Shown here: positions 32,819 through 41,503 of the stretch, in pieces
Layout: the number at the start of each line of letters is the position of its first letter
How positions within the stretch are numbered: position 1 is the first letter of the stretch
Assembly (NCBI GenBank): GCA_041691315.1
Contig: JBEPUW010000003.1
Coordinates: 62,001 to 126,000 of the forward strand
Direction: 5' to 3'
From: Poindextera sp041691315
Lineage (GTDB): Bacteria > Pseudomonadota > Alphaproteobacteria > Caulobacterales > Caulobacteraceae
DNA length: 64,000 bases
Translations under genes and position numbers: made by a program
Notes under the pieces: generated by a model
Told to the model about the DNA's origin: nothing
Seen by the model: only the letters and a program-made list of their open reading frames with translations
The model's database searches: none

Positions 32819-33405
32819 GTCCAGTTGTGCTGGCGTCGAAAAGCGCGGTGCGGACACGGCTGCTGGCCGCGGCCGGGGTCGAGTTCGAAGCGATGGACTC
32901 CGGTGTCGACGAGGCCGAAGCCAAGGTGGGTCTGGCTGCCTATACGCCCGACGCCGTCGCCCTGGCGCTGGCCGAGGCCAAGGCCGTGCGTGCGTCAGCG
33001 GCGAGACCGGGCGCTCTGGTGATCGGCGCCGATCAGACGCTCGACTTCGAAGGCCGGCTGTTCGACAAGGCCGCCAGTCTGGCTGAAGCCCGTGCACGGT
33101 TGATGATGCTCCGTGGACGCGCGCACCGACTGCACGCGGGTGTGGCGGTGGCCCGTGACGGCCAGGTGCTGTGGCGCAAGTGCGCCAGCTCGACCCTGAC
33201 CATGCGCGACTTCACCGACGCCTGGCTAGACGCCTATCTGGCGCGCAATCCGGGGCCGGCGCTGTCGTCGGTCGGCTGCTACGAACTGGAGGGCGAAGGC
33301 GCCCAGCTGTTCGATCGCATCATCGGCGACTATTTCGCCATCCTCGGCCTGCCCTTGCTCGGCCTGTTGGGATGTCTGCGCAGAGAGGGAGCCTTGCCGC
33401 AATGA
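32815..33405 (+). CDS. maf: Maf-family nucleoside triphosphate pyrophosphatase
   Basis: House-cleaning pyrophosphatase acting on modified or non-canonical nucleotides. The 196-residue protein has the Maf start VVLASKSAVRTRLLAAAGV, the acidic GADQTLDFEGRLFDKA segment near residue 65 and the family piece CYELEGEGAQLFDRIIGDYFAILGLPL at the end, quoted here only in part as ELEGEGAQLFDRI. It starts with a GTG overlapping the previous stop (GTGA) and ends in ATGA with aroE, so it is translationally coupled on both sides. Confidence 0.9.
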   Translation: MSPVVLASKSAVRTRLLAAAGVEFEAMDSGVDEAEAKVGLAAYTPDAVALALAEAKAVRASAARPGALVIGADQTLDFEGRLFDKAASLAEARARLMMLRGRAHRLHAGVAVARDGQVLWRKCASSTLTMRDFTDAWLDAYLARNPGPALSSVGCYELEGEGAQLFDRIIGDYFAILGLPLLGLLGCLRREGALPQ

Positions 33406-34259
33406 GCCGATTCAGCGGTGCGACCCGGGTCGCCGGCGTCATCGGCCGGCCGGTCGTCCATTCGCTCAGTCCATTGCTGCACAACGCCTGGATCGAAGCC
33501 GCCGGGATTGATGCGGTCTACCTGGCGCTCAGCCCCTCGGAAGACTGGCTGGGACCCTTCATCAACGGCTGCCGTGGCGGCCTGGTGGCGGGATTGAACG
33601 TCACCCTGCCGTTCAAGACCCACGCGCTGGAGCTCGCCGACCGCGCCAGCGAGGCGGCTTGGCGGGCCGGCGCGGCCAATCTGCTGCTGTTCGGTGAGGA
33701 CGATCAGATCGCCGCGGACAATACCGACGGTCTTGGCCTGATCGCCGCCTTCGCCGCCCAGGCGCCGGGGTTCGACATCGTCGGACAGATCGTCACCGTT
33801 CTGGGCGCCGGCGGTGCGGCGCGCGGTGCGGCCGCGGCCCTGGTCGGCGCGGGCGCCGGTGTGGTGCGGCTGGTCAACCGCACCCGAGAGCGGGCCGAGC
33901 AGATCGCCGACGTGCTGGGTCCCAAAATCCAGGTGTTCGGCTGGGACCAGCTGCCGGGCGCGTTCGAGGGCGCGGCGGCGCTGATCAACTCGACCTCGCT
34001 CGGGCTGGCCGGCGGCGAGCCGCTGACCCTGTCGCTTGAAAGCCTGGCGGAGACGGCGGTGGTCATGGACATGGTCTATCGGCCGCTGCGCACGCCGCTG
34101 CTGATCGCGGCGCGGGCCTCCGGCCATCCGATCGTCGACGGGTTGGAGATGCTGATCGGCCAGGCGCGGCCGTCGTTCGAGGCTCTGTTCGGGCGGCCGC
34201 CGCCGGCCGAGGTCGATGTACGCGCCCTGGCGCTGGCGGCGCTGGGAGCCGCAGCATGA
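33402..34259 (+). CDS. aroE: Shikimate dehydrogenase
   Basis: NADPH-dependent reduction of 3-dehydroshikimate to shikimate in aromatic amino-acid synthesis. The 285 residues have the substrate part GVIGRPVVHSLSPLLHNAW, the catalytic Lys in LNVTLPFKTHAL and Asp in NTDGLG, the cofactor loop LGAGGAARGAAAAL and NRTRERAEQ for the NADP phosphate. The ATG at 33402 overlaps the maf stop. The open frame further upstream is just the maf region in another frame. Confidence 0.95.
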   Translation: MSRFSGATRVAGVIGRPVVHSLSPLLHNAWIEAAGIDAVYLALSPSEDWLGPFINGCRGGLVAGLNVTLPFKTHALELADRASEAAWRAGAANLLLFGEDDQIAADNTDGLGLIAAFAAQAPGFDIVGQIVTVLGAGGAARGAAAALVGAGAGVVRLVNRTRERAEQIADVLGPKIQVFGWDQLPGAFEGAAALINSTSLGLAGGEPLTLSLESLAETAVVMDMVYRPLRTPLLIAARASGHPIVDGLEMLIGQARPSFEALFGRPPPAEVDVRALALAALGAAA

Positions 34260-34873
34260 TCACCATCGGCCTCACCGGCTCGGTCGGCATGGGCAAGTCG
34301 ACGACCGCGGCCATGTTCGCCGAGGAAGGTGCGCCGGTCTACGACGCCGACGCCGAGGTGCGCCGGCTGCAGGTCAAGGGCGGCGGCGCTGTCCAGGCCA
34401 TCGAGGCGGAATTTCCCGGCACAGTGAAGGACGGCGCGGTCGATCGCGATGCACTGGGCTCGCTGGTGTTCAACGATCCCGAGGCCCTGAAGCGGCTGAA
34501 CGGCATCATCTATCCGATGCTCGGCGCCGGTCGGGCGGCCTTCTTCGAAAAGGCCGAGCGCGACGGCGTCGATGCGGTGGTGCTCGACATCCCTAAGCTG
34601 TTCGAGACCGGTGGCGAGGCGCGGATGGACGCGGTGGTGGTGGTCTCGGCCCCCGAACATGTGCAGCGCGAGCGGGTCCTGGCCCGGCCCGGCTATGACG
34701 CCGCGCGGCTGGACGCCATCCTGGCCAACCAGATGCACGACACCGAAAAACGCGCACGCGCCCACTTCGTCATCGATACCGGAAAGGGTCTGGAGCACGC
34801 CCGCGAGCAGGTCCGGGCGGTGATGGCGACGCTGCGTTCGGGGGCGTGGAGAAAGCCCGAAAGCCCCGCTTGA
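34256..34873 (+). CDS. coaE: Dephospho-CoA kinase
   Basis: Last step of coenzyme A synthesis: ATP-dependent 3' phosphorylation of dephospho-CoA. Its P-loop GLTGSVGMGKST is at residues 5-16, the base-binding YDADAEVRRL at about 28, and VLDIPKLFETGGEARMD in the middle. At 205 residues it is typical. The C-terminal tail is followed by 34 bp and then dnaQ. Overlaps aroE by ATGA. Confidence 0.94.
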   Translation: MITIGLTGSVGMGKSTTAAMFAEEGAPVYDADAEVRRLQVKGGGAVQAIEAEFPGTVKDGAVDRDALGSLVFNDPEALKRLNGIIYPMLGAGRAAFFEKAERDGVDAVVLDIPKLFETGGEARMDAVVVVSAPEHVQRERVLARPGYDAARLDAILANQMHDTEKRARAHFVIDTGKGLEHAREQVRAVMATLRSGAWRKPESPA

Positions 34874-34907
34874 ACCCGGCCGCGAACGGCGCCATTCGAG
34901 GGGCGGG

Positions 34908-35618
34908 ATGGCGCGCGAAATCGTTCTCGACACCGAGACCACCGGCCTCGACCCGCGCACGGGTCACCGGCTGGTGGAGATCGCCTGTGTCGAGTTGGTC
35001 GACTTTCTGCCGACCGGCCGCTCCTTCCATCGCTACGTCCATCCCGAGCGCGAGATGGATCCCGAGGCCGAGCGCGTCCACGGCCTGAGCACGGCCTTTC
35101 TGGCCGACAAGCCGCGCTTTCATGAGCCGCACGTCTGCGACGCCTTTCTGGAGTTTGTCGGCGAGGCGGTGGTGGTGGCGCACAACGCCGCCTTTGACCG
35201 TGGCTTCGTCAATCACGAGCTCGAACGCGCCGGCCGCGCCGGCCTGCCGGAGGCTCGCTGGGTCGACACCCTGCCGCTGGCGCAGAAGCGCTTTCCCGGC
35301 GTGCACAATTCGCTCGACGCGCTGTGCAAGCGCTTCAAGATCTCGCTGGCCGAGCGGGAAAAGCACGGCGCGCTGATCGACGCCCAGCTGCTGGCGGCGG
35401 TCTATCTCGAACTCAATGGCGGCCGAGAGCGCGGGCTTGATCTGACGGTCGCGAGCACTGTCCGCAATCTGGTCCTGGCGATCGGCGAGACCCGTTACGG
35501 GCCCAGGCCGCGGCCGCTGTCGGCCCGCTCGACCGAGGCCGAGCGCGAGGCGCACCTGATCTTCGTGCGCGGCGCCCTGGCCGAAAAGGCGGTCTGGCTG
35601 AAGTTCGGCCTGGTCTAG
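34908..35618 (+). CDS. dnaQ: DNA polymerase III epsilon subunit (3'-5' proofreading exonuclease)
   Basis: Proofreading subunit of the replicase, 236 residues. Exo I is EIVLDTETTGLDP with D8 and E10. Exo II is VVVAHNAAFDRGFVNHEL near residue 90, and Exo III is HGALIDAQLLAAVYLEL near 155. The C-terminal helix that binds alpha is present but short. It ends the rightward operon beginning at the origin and converges with secB (2 bp). Confidence 0.94.
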   Translation: MAREIVLDTETTGLDPRTGHRLVEIACVELVDFLPTGRSFHRYVHPEREMDPEAERVHGLSTAFLADKPRFHEPHVCDAFLEFVGEAVVVAHNAAFDRGFVNHELERAGRAGLPEARWVDTLPLAQKRFPGVHNSLDALCKRFKISLAEREKHGALIDAQLLAAVYLELNGGRERGLDLTVASTVRNLVLAIGETRYGPRPRPLSARSTEAEREAHLIFVRGALAEKAVWLKFGLV

Positions 35619-35620
35619 GC

Positions 35621-36121
35621 CTAGGCCTGGCCGGTCGGCTCGTTGGCCATGGCGGCCTGGCGCGAGGCGTAGACAACGGCGAAGTCGATCGGATCGATCA
35701 TGAACGGCGGGAAGCCGCCTTCCGAGGTCATTTCGGCGATCAGCCGGCGCGCGAAGGGAAACAGGAAGCGCGGGCACTCGATCAGCAACACCTGTTCCAT
35801 GTTCTCCGGCGCGATGCCGTTGATCTGGAACAGCCCGCCATAGAGCAGCTCGAGCGTGAAGATCGGATCGCCGTCGGCCTGGGCCGAGGCGGTCAGCTTC
35901 AGATCGACCTCATAGAGTTCGTCCGGGCGGGCGCGGGCGGCCATCTCGACGCCGAGGTCGATCTGCGGCTGGACCGCCGAGGTGCGCAGGGACTCCGGCG
36001 CGCGCGGGTTTTCGAAAGACAGGTCGCGGATGAACTGCGCCATGATCCGGATGCCCGGCACGGAGCCGTCGACCGGCTCGGAGGCGAGGTTCAGATTGCC
36101 GGTAGGCCCTTGGTCGGTCAT
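35621..36121 (-). CDS. secB: Protein-export chaperone SecB
   Basis: Tetrameric chaperone that keeps precursors unfolded and hands them to SecA. The 166-residue protein shows QFIRDLSFENPRAPESL at the substrate groove, the strand pair VDLKLTASAQADG, and the late conserved block IECPRFLFPFARRLIAEMT with GGFPPFMIDPIDF. I use the ATG at 36121; the frame continues upstream to 36337 without conserved content. It is divergent from timA across a 199-bp gap. Confidence 0.95.
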   Translation of the reverse strand: MTDQGPTGNLNLASEPVDGSVPGIRIMAQFIRDLSFENPRAPESLRTSAVQPQIDLGVEMAARARPDELYEVDLKLTASAQADGDPIFTLELLYGGLFQINGIAPENMEQVLLIECPRFLFPFARRLIAEMTSEGGFPPFMIDPIDFAVVYASRQAAMANEPTGQA

Positions 36122-36320
36122 GGGTGGAGGATCCGTCTTTCGCCGCCGTGACAAAGGCGCGCCTTGGAGGTTGAAGGCGGGGCTGCTATCACGCTGACCG
36201 AGGGCGCGCAACGCGCCACCTGTCGAAGCGGCCCCTCGCGGACTATATAGAAACAGAAGCGACTGAGCCGGGTCCGGTCGCCGGCCCCCGCTCAACATCC
36301 CCGGTGTCGATCTGCAGCTC

Positions 36321-36923
36321 TTGGAACTCATCATCATCGCCGTCGTGGCCGCCGTGGTGCTTTACCAGCTCTACGCGGTGCTGGGCCGCCGTGTCGGGCG
36401 CCAGCCCGAGGACGTGACCCAGCCCGCGACCTTGCCAAGGACAGGCGACACCGAGCCCTTTACGCCGCAGACGGATAGCGGGCCCGCGCCCTCGGGCGTC
36501 GCCGCGATCCGCGCCCGTGACCCCGGCTTCGATCCCGCCAAATTCGTCGCCGGCTCGCGCCAGGCCTATGAGTTGATCGTCGTCGCCTTCGCCACCGGCG
36601 ATCGTACGACCTTGGAGCGGCTGGTCTCGCCGAGCGTGATGAGCAGTTTCGGCAAGGTGATCGACACCCGCGAAGCCGAGGGCCGCAGCGAAACGGTCGA
36701 GTTCACCCAGCCGCCGCGGGCCGACCTGGAAAGCGCCGAGGTCACCGGCGACCTAGCCCGCGCCAAGGTGCGCTTCCTGGCGGAGTTCCGCAGCCGCAGC
36801 AAAGGTCCCGAAGGCGAGGCGGTCGACGACAAGCGCACGGCCGAGCTGTGGACCTTCGAGCGCCGGCTCTCCAGCCGCGACCCCAACTGGACCCTGGTCA
36901 GGGTCGACGCCGCCGAGGCCTGA
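36321..36923 (+). CDS. timA: Tim44-like membrane protein TimA
   Basis: A 200-residue protein with one N-terminal membrane anchor (LIIIAVVAAVVLYQLYAVLG) followed by GRRVGRQPED, a Pro/Thr linker, and a Tim44/TimA domain (FDPAKFVAGSRQAYELIVVA, VTGDLARAKVRF, ELWTFERRLSSRDPNWTLV). C. crescentus TimA is the described bacterial relative of mitochondrial Tim44. The start is a TTG at 36321; no ATG or GTG is in frame close upstream. It precedes mltA by 6 bp. Envelope or inner-membrane role in Caulobacter is not well defined. Confidence 0.83.
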   Translation: MELIIIAVVAAVVLYQLYAVLGRRVGRQPEDVTQPATLPRTGDTEPFTPQTDSGPAPSGVAAIRARDPGFDPAKFVAGSRQAYELIVVAFATGDRTTLERLVSPSVMSSFGKVIDTREAEGRSETVEFTQPPRADLESAEVTGDLARAKVRFLAEFRSRSKGPEGEAVDDKRTAELWTFERRLSSRDPNWTLVRVDAAEA

Positions 36924-36929
36924 CGAGTC

Positions 36930-38057
36930 GTGAAGGGCTTGCGGCGGTTCGCGGCCCTTGTCGCCCTCGTCGCGCTGTCGGCCTGCGCCACGACACCCCC
37001 CGCGCCGACCCATGCGCCCTATCGCCCCCGGCCGGCGGCGCGACCCTATGAGCGGCCATACAGGCAACCGCCGGAGCGTGCTCGTCCATCCCCGCCGGTC
37101 GCGCCGGCGCCGGAAGGCGCGGACATTCCGCTGTCGGCCCTGCCCGGCTGGTACGCCGAGGACTATTCGGCCGCCCTGCAGGCCTTCGTCGCCGGCTGCG
37201 CCGCCTCGCGGGATCCGGCCGTGGCCGGCGTCTGCCGCGACGCCCGTGAAACCGGGCCGCTGCCGCAAGGCGGCACCCGCCTCTTCCTCGAGCGAAACTT
37301 CCGCGCCCGCCGCGTCGGCGATACGGGCGTGCTGACCGCCTATTTCGTTCCCGAATACGAGGCGCGCGAGACGCCGGAACCGCCGTTCACCGCCGCCGTG
37401 CGGCCCAGGCCCTTCGGGCTGGAGGCCGCCCGGCCGATGGGCGACCGCGCCGCCATCGAAGCGACCCCGCCCGAACAGGCCCTGGCCTGGATGAAGCCGG
37501 AAGACCTGTTCATCATGCAGATCCAGGGTTCCGGCGTGCTCGACCTGCCGGAGGGTCGGCGGCTGAAGGCGTCGGTTTCGGTAACCAACGGCCTGCCCTT
37601 CGTGGCCATCGGCGGCGTCCTGCGCCAGCGCGGCGACCTGCCGGCCAAGGGGGCCTCGGGCGACGCCATCCGAACCTGGCTGGCCGACCACCGCGGGCCC
37701 GAGGCCGATGCGGTGATGGACCAAGATCCGCGCTATGTCTTTTTCGGGATCGCTCCCGACGATGGCCGCGAACCCGCCGGCACGGCGGGCATTCCGCTGG
37801 TCGCCGGCCGCTCCATCGCCATCGACCCCGGCTTCCACGATTTCGGCGGCGCCTATTGGATCGACGCCGATTCCGCGGCGCTGACGGGCGCGCCGGCCCT
37901 CTACCGGCGGCTGGTGATGGCCCTGGATACCGGCGGCGCGATCAAGGGCGCGGTGCGCGCCGACCTCTATCTCGGCCGCGGACCGCAGGCCGGCGACGAG
38001 GCGGGTCGCGTCAAGCACGTGCTGAAGCTCTACGCCCTGGTTCCGATCCAGCCATGA
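36930..38057 (+). CDS. mltA: Membrane-bound lytic murein transglycosylase A
   Basis: Outer-membrane lipoprotein that cleaves peptidoglycan glycan strands. The 375-residue product has signal and lipobox LVALSACA, a proline/arginine-rich spacer, the MltA domain (LTAYFVPEYEARE, DLFIMQIQGSGVLDLPEG) and the C-terminal 3D domain with catalytic Asp candidates (AIDPGFHDFGGAYWIDAD, LDTGGAIKG, DLYLGRGPQAGDEAG). The GTG at 36930 is the only start giving the signal peptide. It is sandwiched between timA and an Smr-domain gene whose ATG overlaps its TGA. Confidence 0.93.
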   Translation: MKGLRRFAALVALVALSACATTPPAPTHAPYRPRPAARPYERPYRQPPERARPSPPVAPAPEGADIPLSALPGWYAEDYSAALQAFVAGCAASRDPAVAGVCRDARETGPLPQGGTRLFLERNFRARRVGDTGVLTAYFVPEYEARETPEPPFTAAVRPRPFGLEAARPMGDRAAIEATPPEQALAWMKPEDLFIMQIQGSGVLDLPEGRRLKASVSVTNGLPFVAIGGVLRQRGDLPAKGASGDAIRTWLADHRGPEADAVMDQDPRYVFFGIAPDDGREPAGTAGIPLVAGRSIAIDPGFHDFGGAYWIDADSAALTGAPALYRRLVMALDTGGAIKGAVRADLYLGRGPQAGDEAGRVKHVLKLYALVPIQP

Positions 38058-38542
38058 AGCGCGGCCTGAAGTCCGACGAGGCGGCGCTCTGGGGCCACGT
38101 CACCGCGACCGTGCATCCGCTTGGCGCGCGCCAGCTGCCCGGCATGGCCTTTCCGGCCCCGGCGATCGAGCCGGCGCCGACCCCGCCGAAACCCGATGCG
38201 CCCACTGGTGCGCCGAAGGCGCTGGAACCGCGCCGAGCGCGGCGGCTGGCCCGCGAGCGCGACGCGGTCGGCGGACGCCTCGACCTGCACGGCCTGGCCC
38301 AGGACGAGGCGCGGGCGGTGCTCATGCGCTATCTGGCCGGGGCGCAGGCCGAAGGCTCGCGCGCGGTCATGGTGATCACTGGCCGCGGTGTGCAGGGCGA
38401 CGGCGTCTTGCGCAAGCGCGCCCCGGAATGGCTGGCCGAGCCCGCTCTGCGCGACGTGGTCGCCGGCGTCGCCGAGGCCCACCGCCGTCACGGCGGCGAA
38501 GGCGCGCTCTACGTGGCGTTGAAGCGGCGCAAGCCGCGCTAA
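38054..38542 (+). CDS. Smr/MutS2 C-terminal domain protein
   Basis: A 162-residue protein whose first 75 residues are a basic, proline-rich lead. The Smr domain then shows LDLHGLAQDEARAVLMRYL, VMVITGRGVQGDGVLRK and the terminal HGGEGALYVALKRR. Smr domains bind or nick nucleic acids; stand-alone Smr proteins act in mRNA or rRNA quality control in some bacteria. It overlaps mltA and converges with rsmB (4 bp). Confidence 0.9.
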   Translation: MKRGLKSDEAALWGHVTATVHPLGARQLPGMAFPAPAIEPAPTPPKPDAPTGAPKALEPRRARRLARERDAVGGRLDLHGLAQDEARAVLMRYLAGAQAEGSRAVMVITGRGVQGDGVLRKRAPEWLAEPALRDVVAGVAEAHRRHGGEGALYVALKRRKPR

Positions 38543-39843
38543 GCTTTGCGAAAACGGGCGACGAAGAAGCCGTCGAGGCCGCCCTCGAGATGCTGCGGCA
38601 GGATGCGCAGGGTTCCCACCGGCGTCACCGACGCCAATGGCGAGCCGCCCTCGCCCGCCTCGATCGGCCACGGGGTGAGATCCGGCCGACGCTTGAGCAG
38701 GGCTGCAACCTGCGCCTCGCCCTCCTCTGGCTCCAGCGAACAGACGCAATAGATCAGCCGCCCGCCGGCCTCGACCCGATCCGCCGCGGCGTCGAGCAGC
38801 CGCGCCTGGACGCCGGCCAGGCTGGCGATGTCGGCGGGCTTCGAGCCCCACAGCACGTCGGGGTGGCGGCGGAAGGTGCCGGTGGCCGAACAGGGCGCGT
38901 CCAGCAGCACGCCGGCGAAGCGCCGCGGATCGCGCCAGGTCGCGGCGTCGGCGGTGACGATCTCGGCGGCCAGGCCGGTGCGCTGCAGCGCTTGTCGCAG
39001 GCGACCCAAACGAGGCCCGGAGCGGTCGAGCGCGGTGACCTTGGCGCCGGCCGCAGCCAGCTCCAGCGTCTTGCCGCCGGGGGCGGCGCAAAGGTCGAGC
39101 ACGCTCTCGCCGGTCTCGACGCGCAACAGCCGCGCGGGGATGGCCGCAGCGGCGTCCTGCACCCACCAGCGGCCTTCATGATAGCCGGACCAGCCGGCGA
39201 CGTCGCCATGCTGGCGCACGCGCAAGGACGGTCCCGGCAGGAGCTCCGCCTCCAGCAGGGCGGCCAGCTCGGCCGCCTCGGCGGGCTCGCGCAGGGTGAG
39301 GTCGGTGGCGGGCTCGAACGGGACCTTGGCGGCGATGGCGCGCGCCTCGGCCTCGCCATAGGCCGCGCGCCAGCGGGCGAACAGCCAGCCGGGGACCAGG
39401 CTCTCTGGATCGTCCTCGCGCGGCGGATCGCGCAGGATGCCGCGCAGCACCCCGTTGATCAGCCCCTTGAACGGCCGGGTGGTCTTGGACCGCTCCGCCA
39501 GCCGTACGGTGGTGTCCACCGCGGCGAAGGCCGGCGTGTCGAGATAGAGCGCCTGGACCACGCCCAGTCGCAGCAGCATGACGACGGCCAGCGGCGGCTC
39601 CTTGGCCACGCGCGCCTGCAGCCGGGCGTCGATCGCGCCCAGCCGGCGCAGCAGGGTCATGGCCAGCATGCGGGCGAAGGCGCGGTCGCGCGGCTCCAGC
39701 TTGGAGAACGGGGGCCGCTCCATCGCCTCTTCCAGGCCGCCGCGGTGGTCGAGCGCCGCCTCGGCGAGGCTGATGGCGGCGTCGCGGGCGGCAAGGCCGT
39801 TGGCGGGCTCGTCGGTCGGGGAGTCATCGGGGGTAAGCGTCAC
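38539..39843 (-). CDS. rsmB: 16S rRNA (cytosine-C5) methyltransferase RsmB
   Basis: Methylates C967 of 16S rRNA. An N-terminal NusB-like RNA-binding domain (ALDHRGGLEEAMERPPFSKL to GVLRGILRDPPRED region) precedes the methyltransferase core with VLDLCAAPGGKTLEL, the catalytic Cys in DAPCSATGTFRRHPD and the second Cys in CVCSLEPEEGE. I start it at the GTG at 39843, giving 434 residues; a TTG at 39879 is an alternative. It is divergent from the SDHAF4-type gene. Confidence 0.9.
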   Translation of the reverse strand: MTLTPDDSPTDEPANGLAARDAAISLAEAALDHRGGLEEAMERPPFSKLEPRDRAFARMLAMTLLRRLGAIDARLQARVAKEPPLAVVMLLRLGVVQALYLDTPAFAAVDTTVRLAERSKTTRPFKGLINGVLRGILRDPPREDDPESLVPGWLFARWRAAYGEAEARAIAAKVPFEPATDLTLREPAEAAELAALLEAELLPGPSLRVRQHGDVAGWSGYHEGRWWVQDAAAAIPARLLRVETGESVLDLCAAPGGKTLELAAAGAKVTALDRSGPRLGRLRQALQRTGLAAEIVTADAATWRDPRRFAGVLLDAPCSATGTFRRHPDVLWGSKPADIASLAGVQARLLDAAADRVEAGGRLIYCVCSLEPEEGEAQVAALLKRRPDLTPWPIEAGEGGSPLASVTPVGTLRILPQHLEGGLDGFFVARFRKA

Positions 39844-39917
39844 GCATGAGGCCGTGCGCCGCCTGTGCGCCGCGGTCAAGGCTGGCGCGGCCGCGGACCC
39901 GCGCGTAAATTTGCCGG

Positions 39918-40118
39918 ATGAACGAGCCGAAGATCGACACCAGCCGGGTTCGCAAGCCGTTGAGCGACGCGGCTAAGCGCGCCCTGGCCGAGGCCGAGGA
40001 GCGCCGCCAGGCCCGGGCCGCCGCCGAGGCCGCGCCGACCGAGGTGGGCGGCCGAAAGGGCCTGGAACCGACCCGTTATGGCGACTGGGAGCGCAACGGC
40101 ATCGCCGTCGACTTCTGA
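39918..40118 (+). CDS. SDHAF4-type succinate dehydrogenase assembly factor (DUF1674)
   Basis: A 66-residue protein with charged helical N-terminal part and the strongly conserved tail GLEPTRYGDWERNGIAVDF. This tail is the DUF1674/SDHAF4 signature, whose mitochondrial members chaperone flavinylated SdhA before complex II assembly. By homology it would act in the cytoplasm on SdhA. No sdh genes are in the window. Confidence 0.88.
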   Translation: MNEPKIDTSRVRKPLSDAAKRALAEAEERRQARAAAEAAPTEVGGRKGLEPTRYGDWERNGIAVDF

Positions 40119-40213
40119 GGCGGTTTTCGCCTGCCGCGCGCAACGGCTGGCGCAGCGGTAGCCGCAACCCTAAGCTCTAGTTAAGTTTTATGAACGAGCG
40201 AGGAGGTCCTTCG

Positions 40214-40702
40214 ATGGATCGCAAGAACGCGCTGCTGGCGATGCTGGTCGGCCTGGCCCTGGCGGCTGCCGCCACAATGGCCGCCGCACACGAGCGGACC
40301 CGGGTCTATTGGACCACCCGGCCCTGTGGCTGCGTCGTGCATGTGCGCCATGTGGTGCGCATCCACCATGTCGTGCATGTGCGCGTCCCGGTTCGCTATG
40401 TCGCGCCTCTGCCGCCCGCCCCGCCGCCCGTCATCGAGCGTGAGCGCGAGGTCGAGGTGGTCGATGACAGCGTGTCGCTGCCCGGCGGTTTCTTCGCCGA
40501 CAGCGGCGGTGTCGGTCCGGCCTTCATCGACACCGGCGGCGGTGGCGGCGGCTTCGTCATCGCTCAAGGCGGCGCCTTTGCGGGCGCCCACGCCAGCGCC
40601 TCGGCCTCAGCCACCATCTCCATCGCCTTCCGCGGTCGCGGCCACGGCATGCCGCCGATGCATATGCCGCACGGCTGCGGCTGCGGCGGTCACAAGTGGT
40701 AG
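40214..40702 (+). CDS. Exported His/Cys/Gly-rich protein of unknown function
   Basis: The ATG at 40214 lies behind GAGGAGG and begins a signal peptide (MDRKNALLAMLVGLALAAAA, cleavage near AAAHE). The mature chain is unusual: a His/Val-rich stretch (HVRHVVRIHHVVHVRVPVRY) with two Cys just before it, a Pro/Glu spacer, a Gly-rich region (DTGGGGGGFVIAQGGAF), an Ala/Ser segment and a metal-ligand-like end (HGMPPMHMPHGCGCGGHKW). It could bind Cu, Ni or Zn in the periplasm, but no family is recognised. It abuts pyrF tail to tail. Confidence 0.7.
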   Translation: MDRKNALLAMLVGLALAAAATMAAAHERTRVYWTTRPCGCVVHVRHVVRIHHVVHVRVPVRYVAPLPPAPPPVIEREREVEVVDDSVSLPGGFFADSGGVGPAFIDTGGGGGGFVIAQGGAFAGAHASASASATISIAFRGRGHGMPPMHMPHGCGCGGHKW

Positions 40703-41431
40703 TCAGACGCCGGCCATCTCCGCGGCGACGCTGAAGGCCGCCGCGCGCGGGTCGTTCGCCGCGGTGACCGGCCGGCCGATGACGATGTGGCTCGCGCCGG
40801 CGCTCAGCGCCTCGACCGGGGTCGCCGCACGCGCCTGATCGTCGGCCCTGGCCCAGCCGGGCCGCACGCCGGGGGTCACCACGATGAAGTTTGGGCCGCC
40901 GATACGCCGGGCGATCGCCGCCTCGCGCGGGCTGGTGACGATGCCGTCGATGCCGGCGTCGAGCGCCTGGCGCACGCGCAGCTCGACCAGCGCCTCGATC
41001 GTCTGGGCATAGCCGATCTCTTCGACATCGGCCTGGCTCAGGCTGGTCAGCACGGTGACGCCGATGATCCTGGCGCCGACCTGGCCGGCCCGGCCGCGCA
41101 CGGCCGCGGCCATCACCTGCGGCTCGGCGTGGACGGTGAGCAGGTCGCAGGCTCCGGTGGCGACGATGGCCGCGGTCGCCTTCTCGACCGTGGCGCCGAT
41201 GTCGTGCAGCTTCCAATCGAGGAAGACCTGACGGCCGCGCCGTTTCAGATCCTTGGCCATCTCCATGCCGCCGCCGGCCAGCAGTTGCAGGCCGATCTTG
41301 TAGAACAGCACGCTGTCGCCAAGCCGCTCGACCATGGATTCGGCGTCGGCGCGGGCGGGCACGTCGAGCGCCAGGATCAGGCGCGGATCGGCCTTCTGAT
41401 CGAGACCGCGGGTGAGCTCGGCGGCGGGCAT
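40703..41431 (-). CDS. pyrF: Orotidine 5'-phosphate decarboxylase
   Basis: Final step of UMP synthesis. The TIM barrel (242 residues) shows LILALDVPARADAE, the catalytic DxKxxD element in LDWKLHDIGATVEKA, and the phosphate-binding late part VVTPGVRPGWARADDQAR and GRPVTAA. The ATG at 41431 follows AAGGAGCCGCG; eight further upstream codons are open but lack a better site. Confidence 0.95.
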   Translation of the reverse strand: MPAAELTRGLDQKADPRLILALDVPARADAESMVERLGDSVLFYKIGLQLLAGGGMEMAKDLKRRGRQVFLDWKLHDIGATVEKATAAIVATGACDLLTVHAEPQVMAAAVRGRAGQVGARIIGVTVLTSLSQADVEEIGYAQTIEALVELRVRQALDAGIDGIVTSPREAAIARRIGGPNFIVVTPGVRPGWARADDQARAATPVEALSAGASHIVIGRPVTAANDPRAAAFSVAAEMAGV

Positions 41432-41503
41432 CGCGGCTCCTTGAGTTCGGCGCAAGCGGTCGCCGGCGGCGCGAAAAGCGTTGATTTAGGCTAAGGCTGG
41501 AGG

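Noticed and set aside
36241..36256. TATATAG element in the secB-timA gap considered as a promoter
   Set aside because: No acceptable -35 element at 16-18 bp on either strand, so I do not list it as a promoter.
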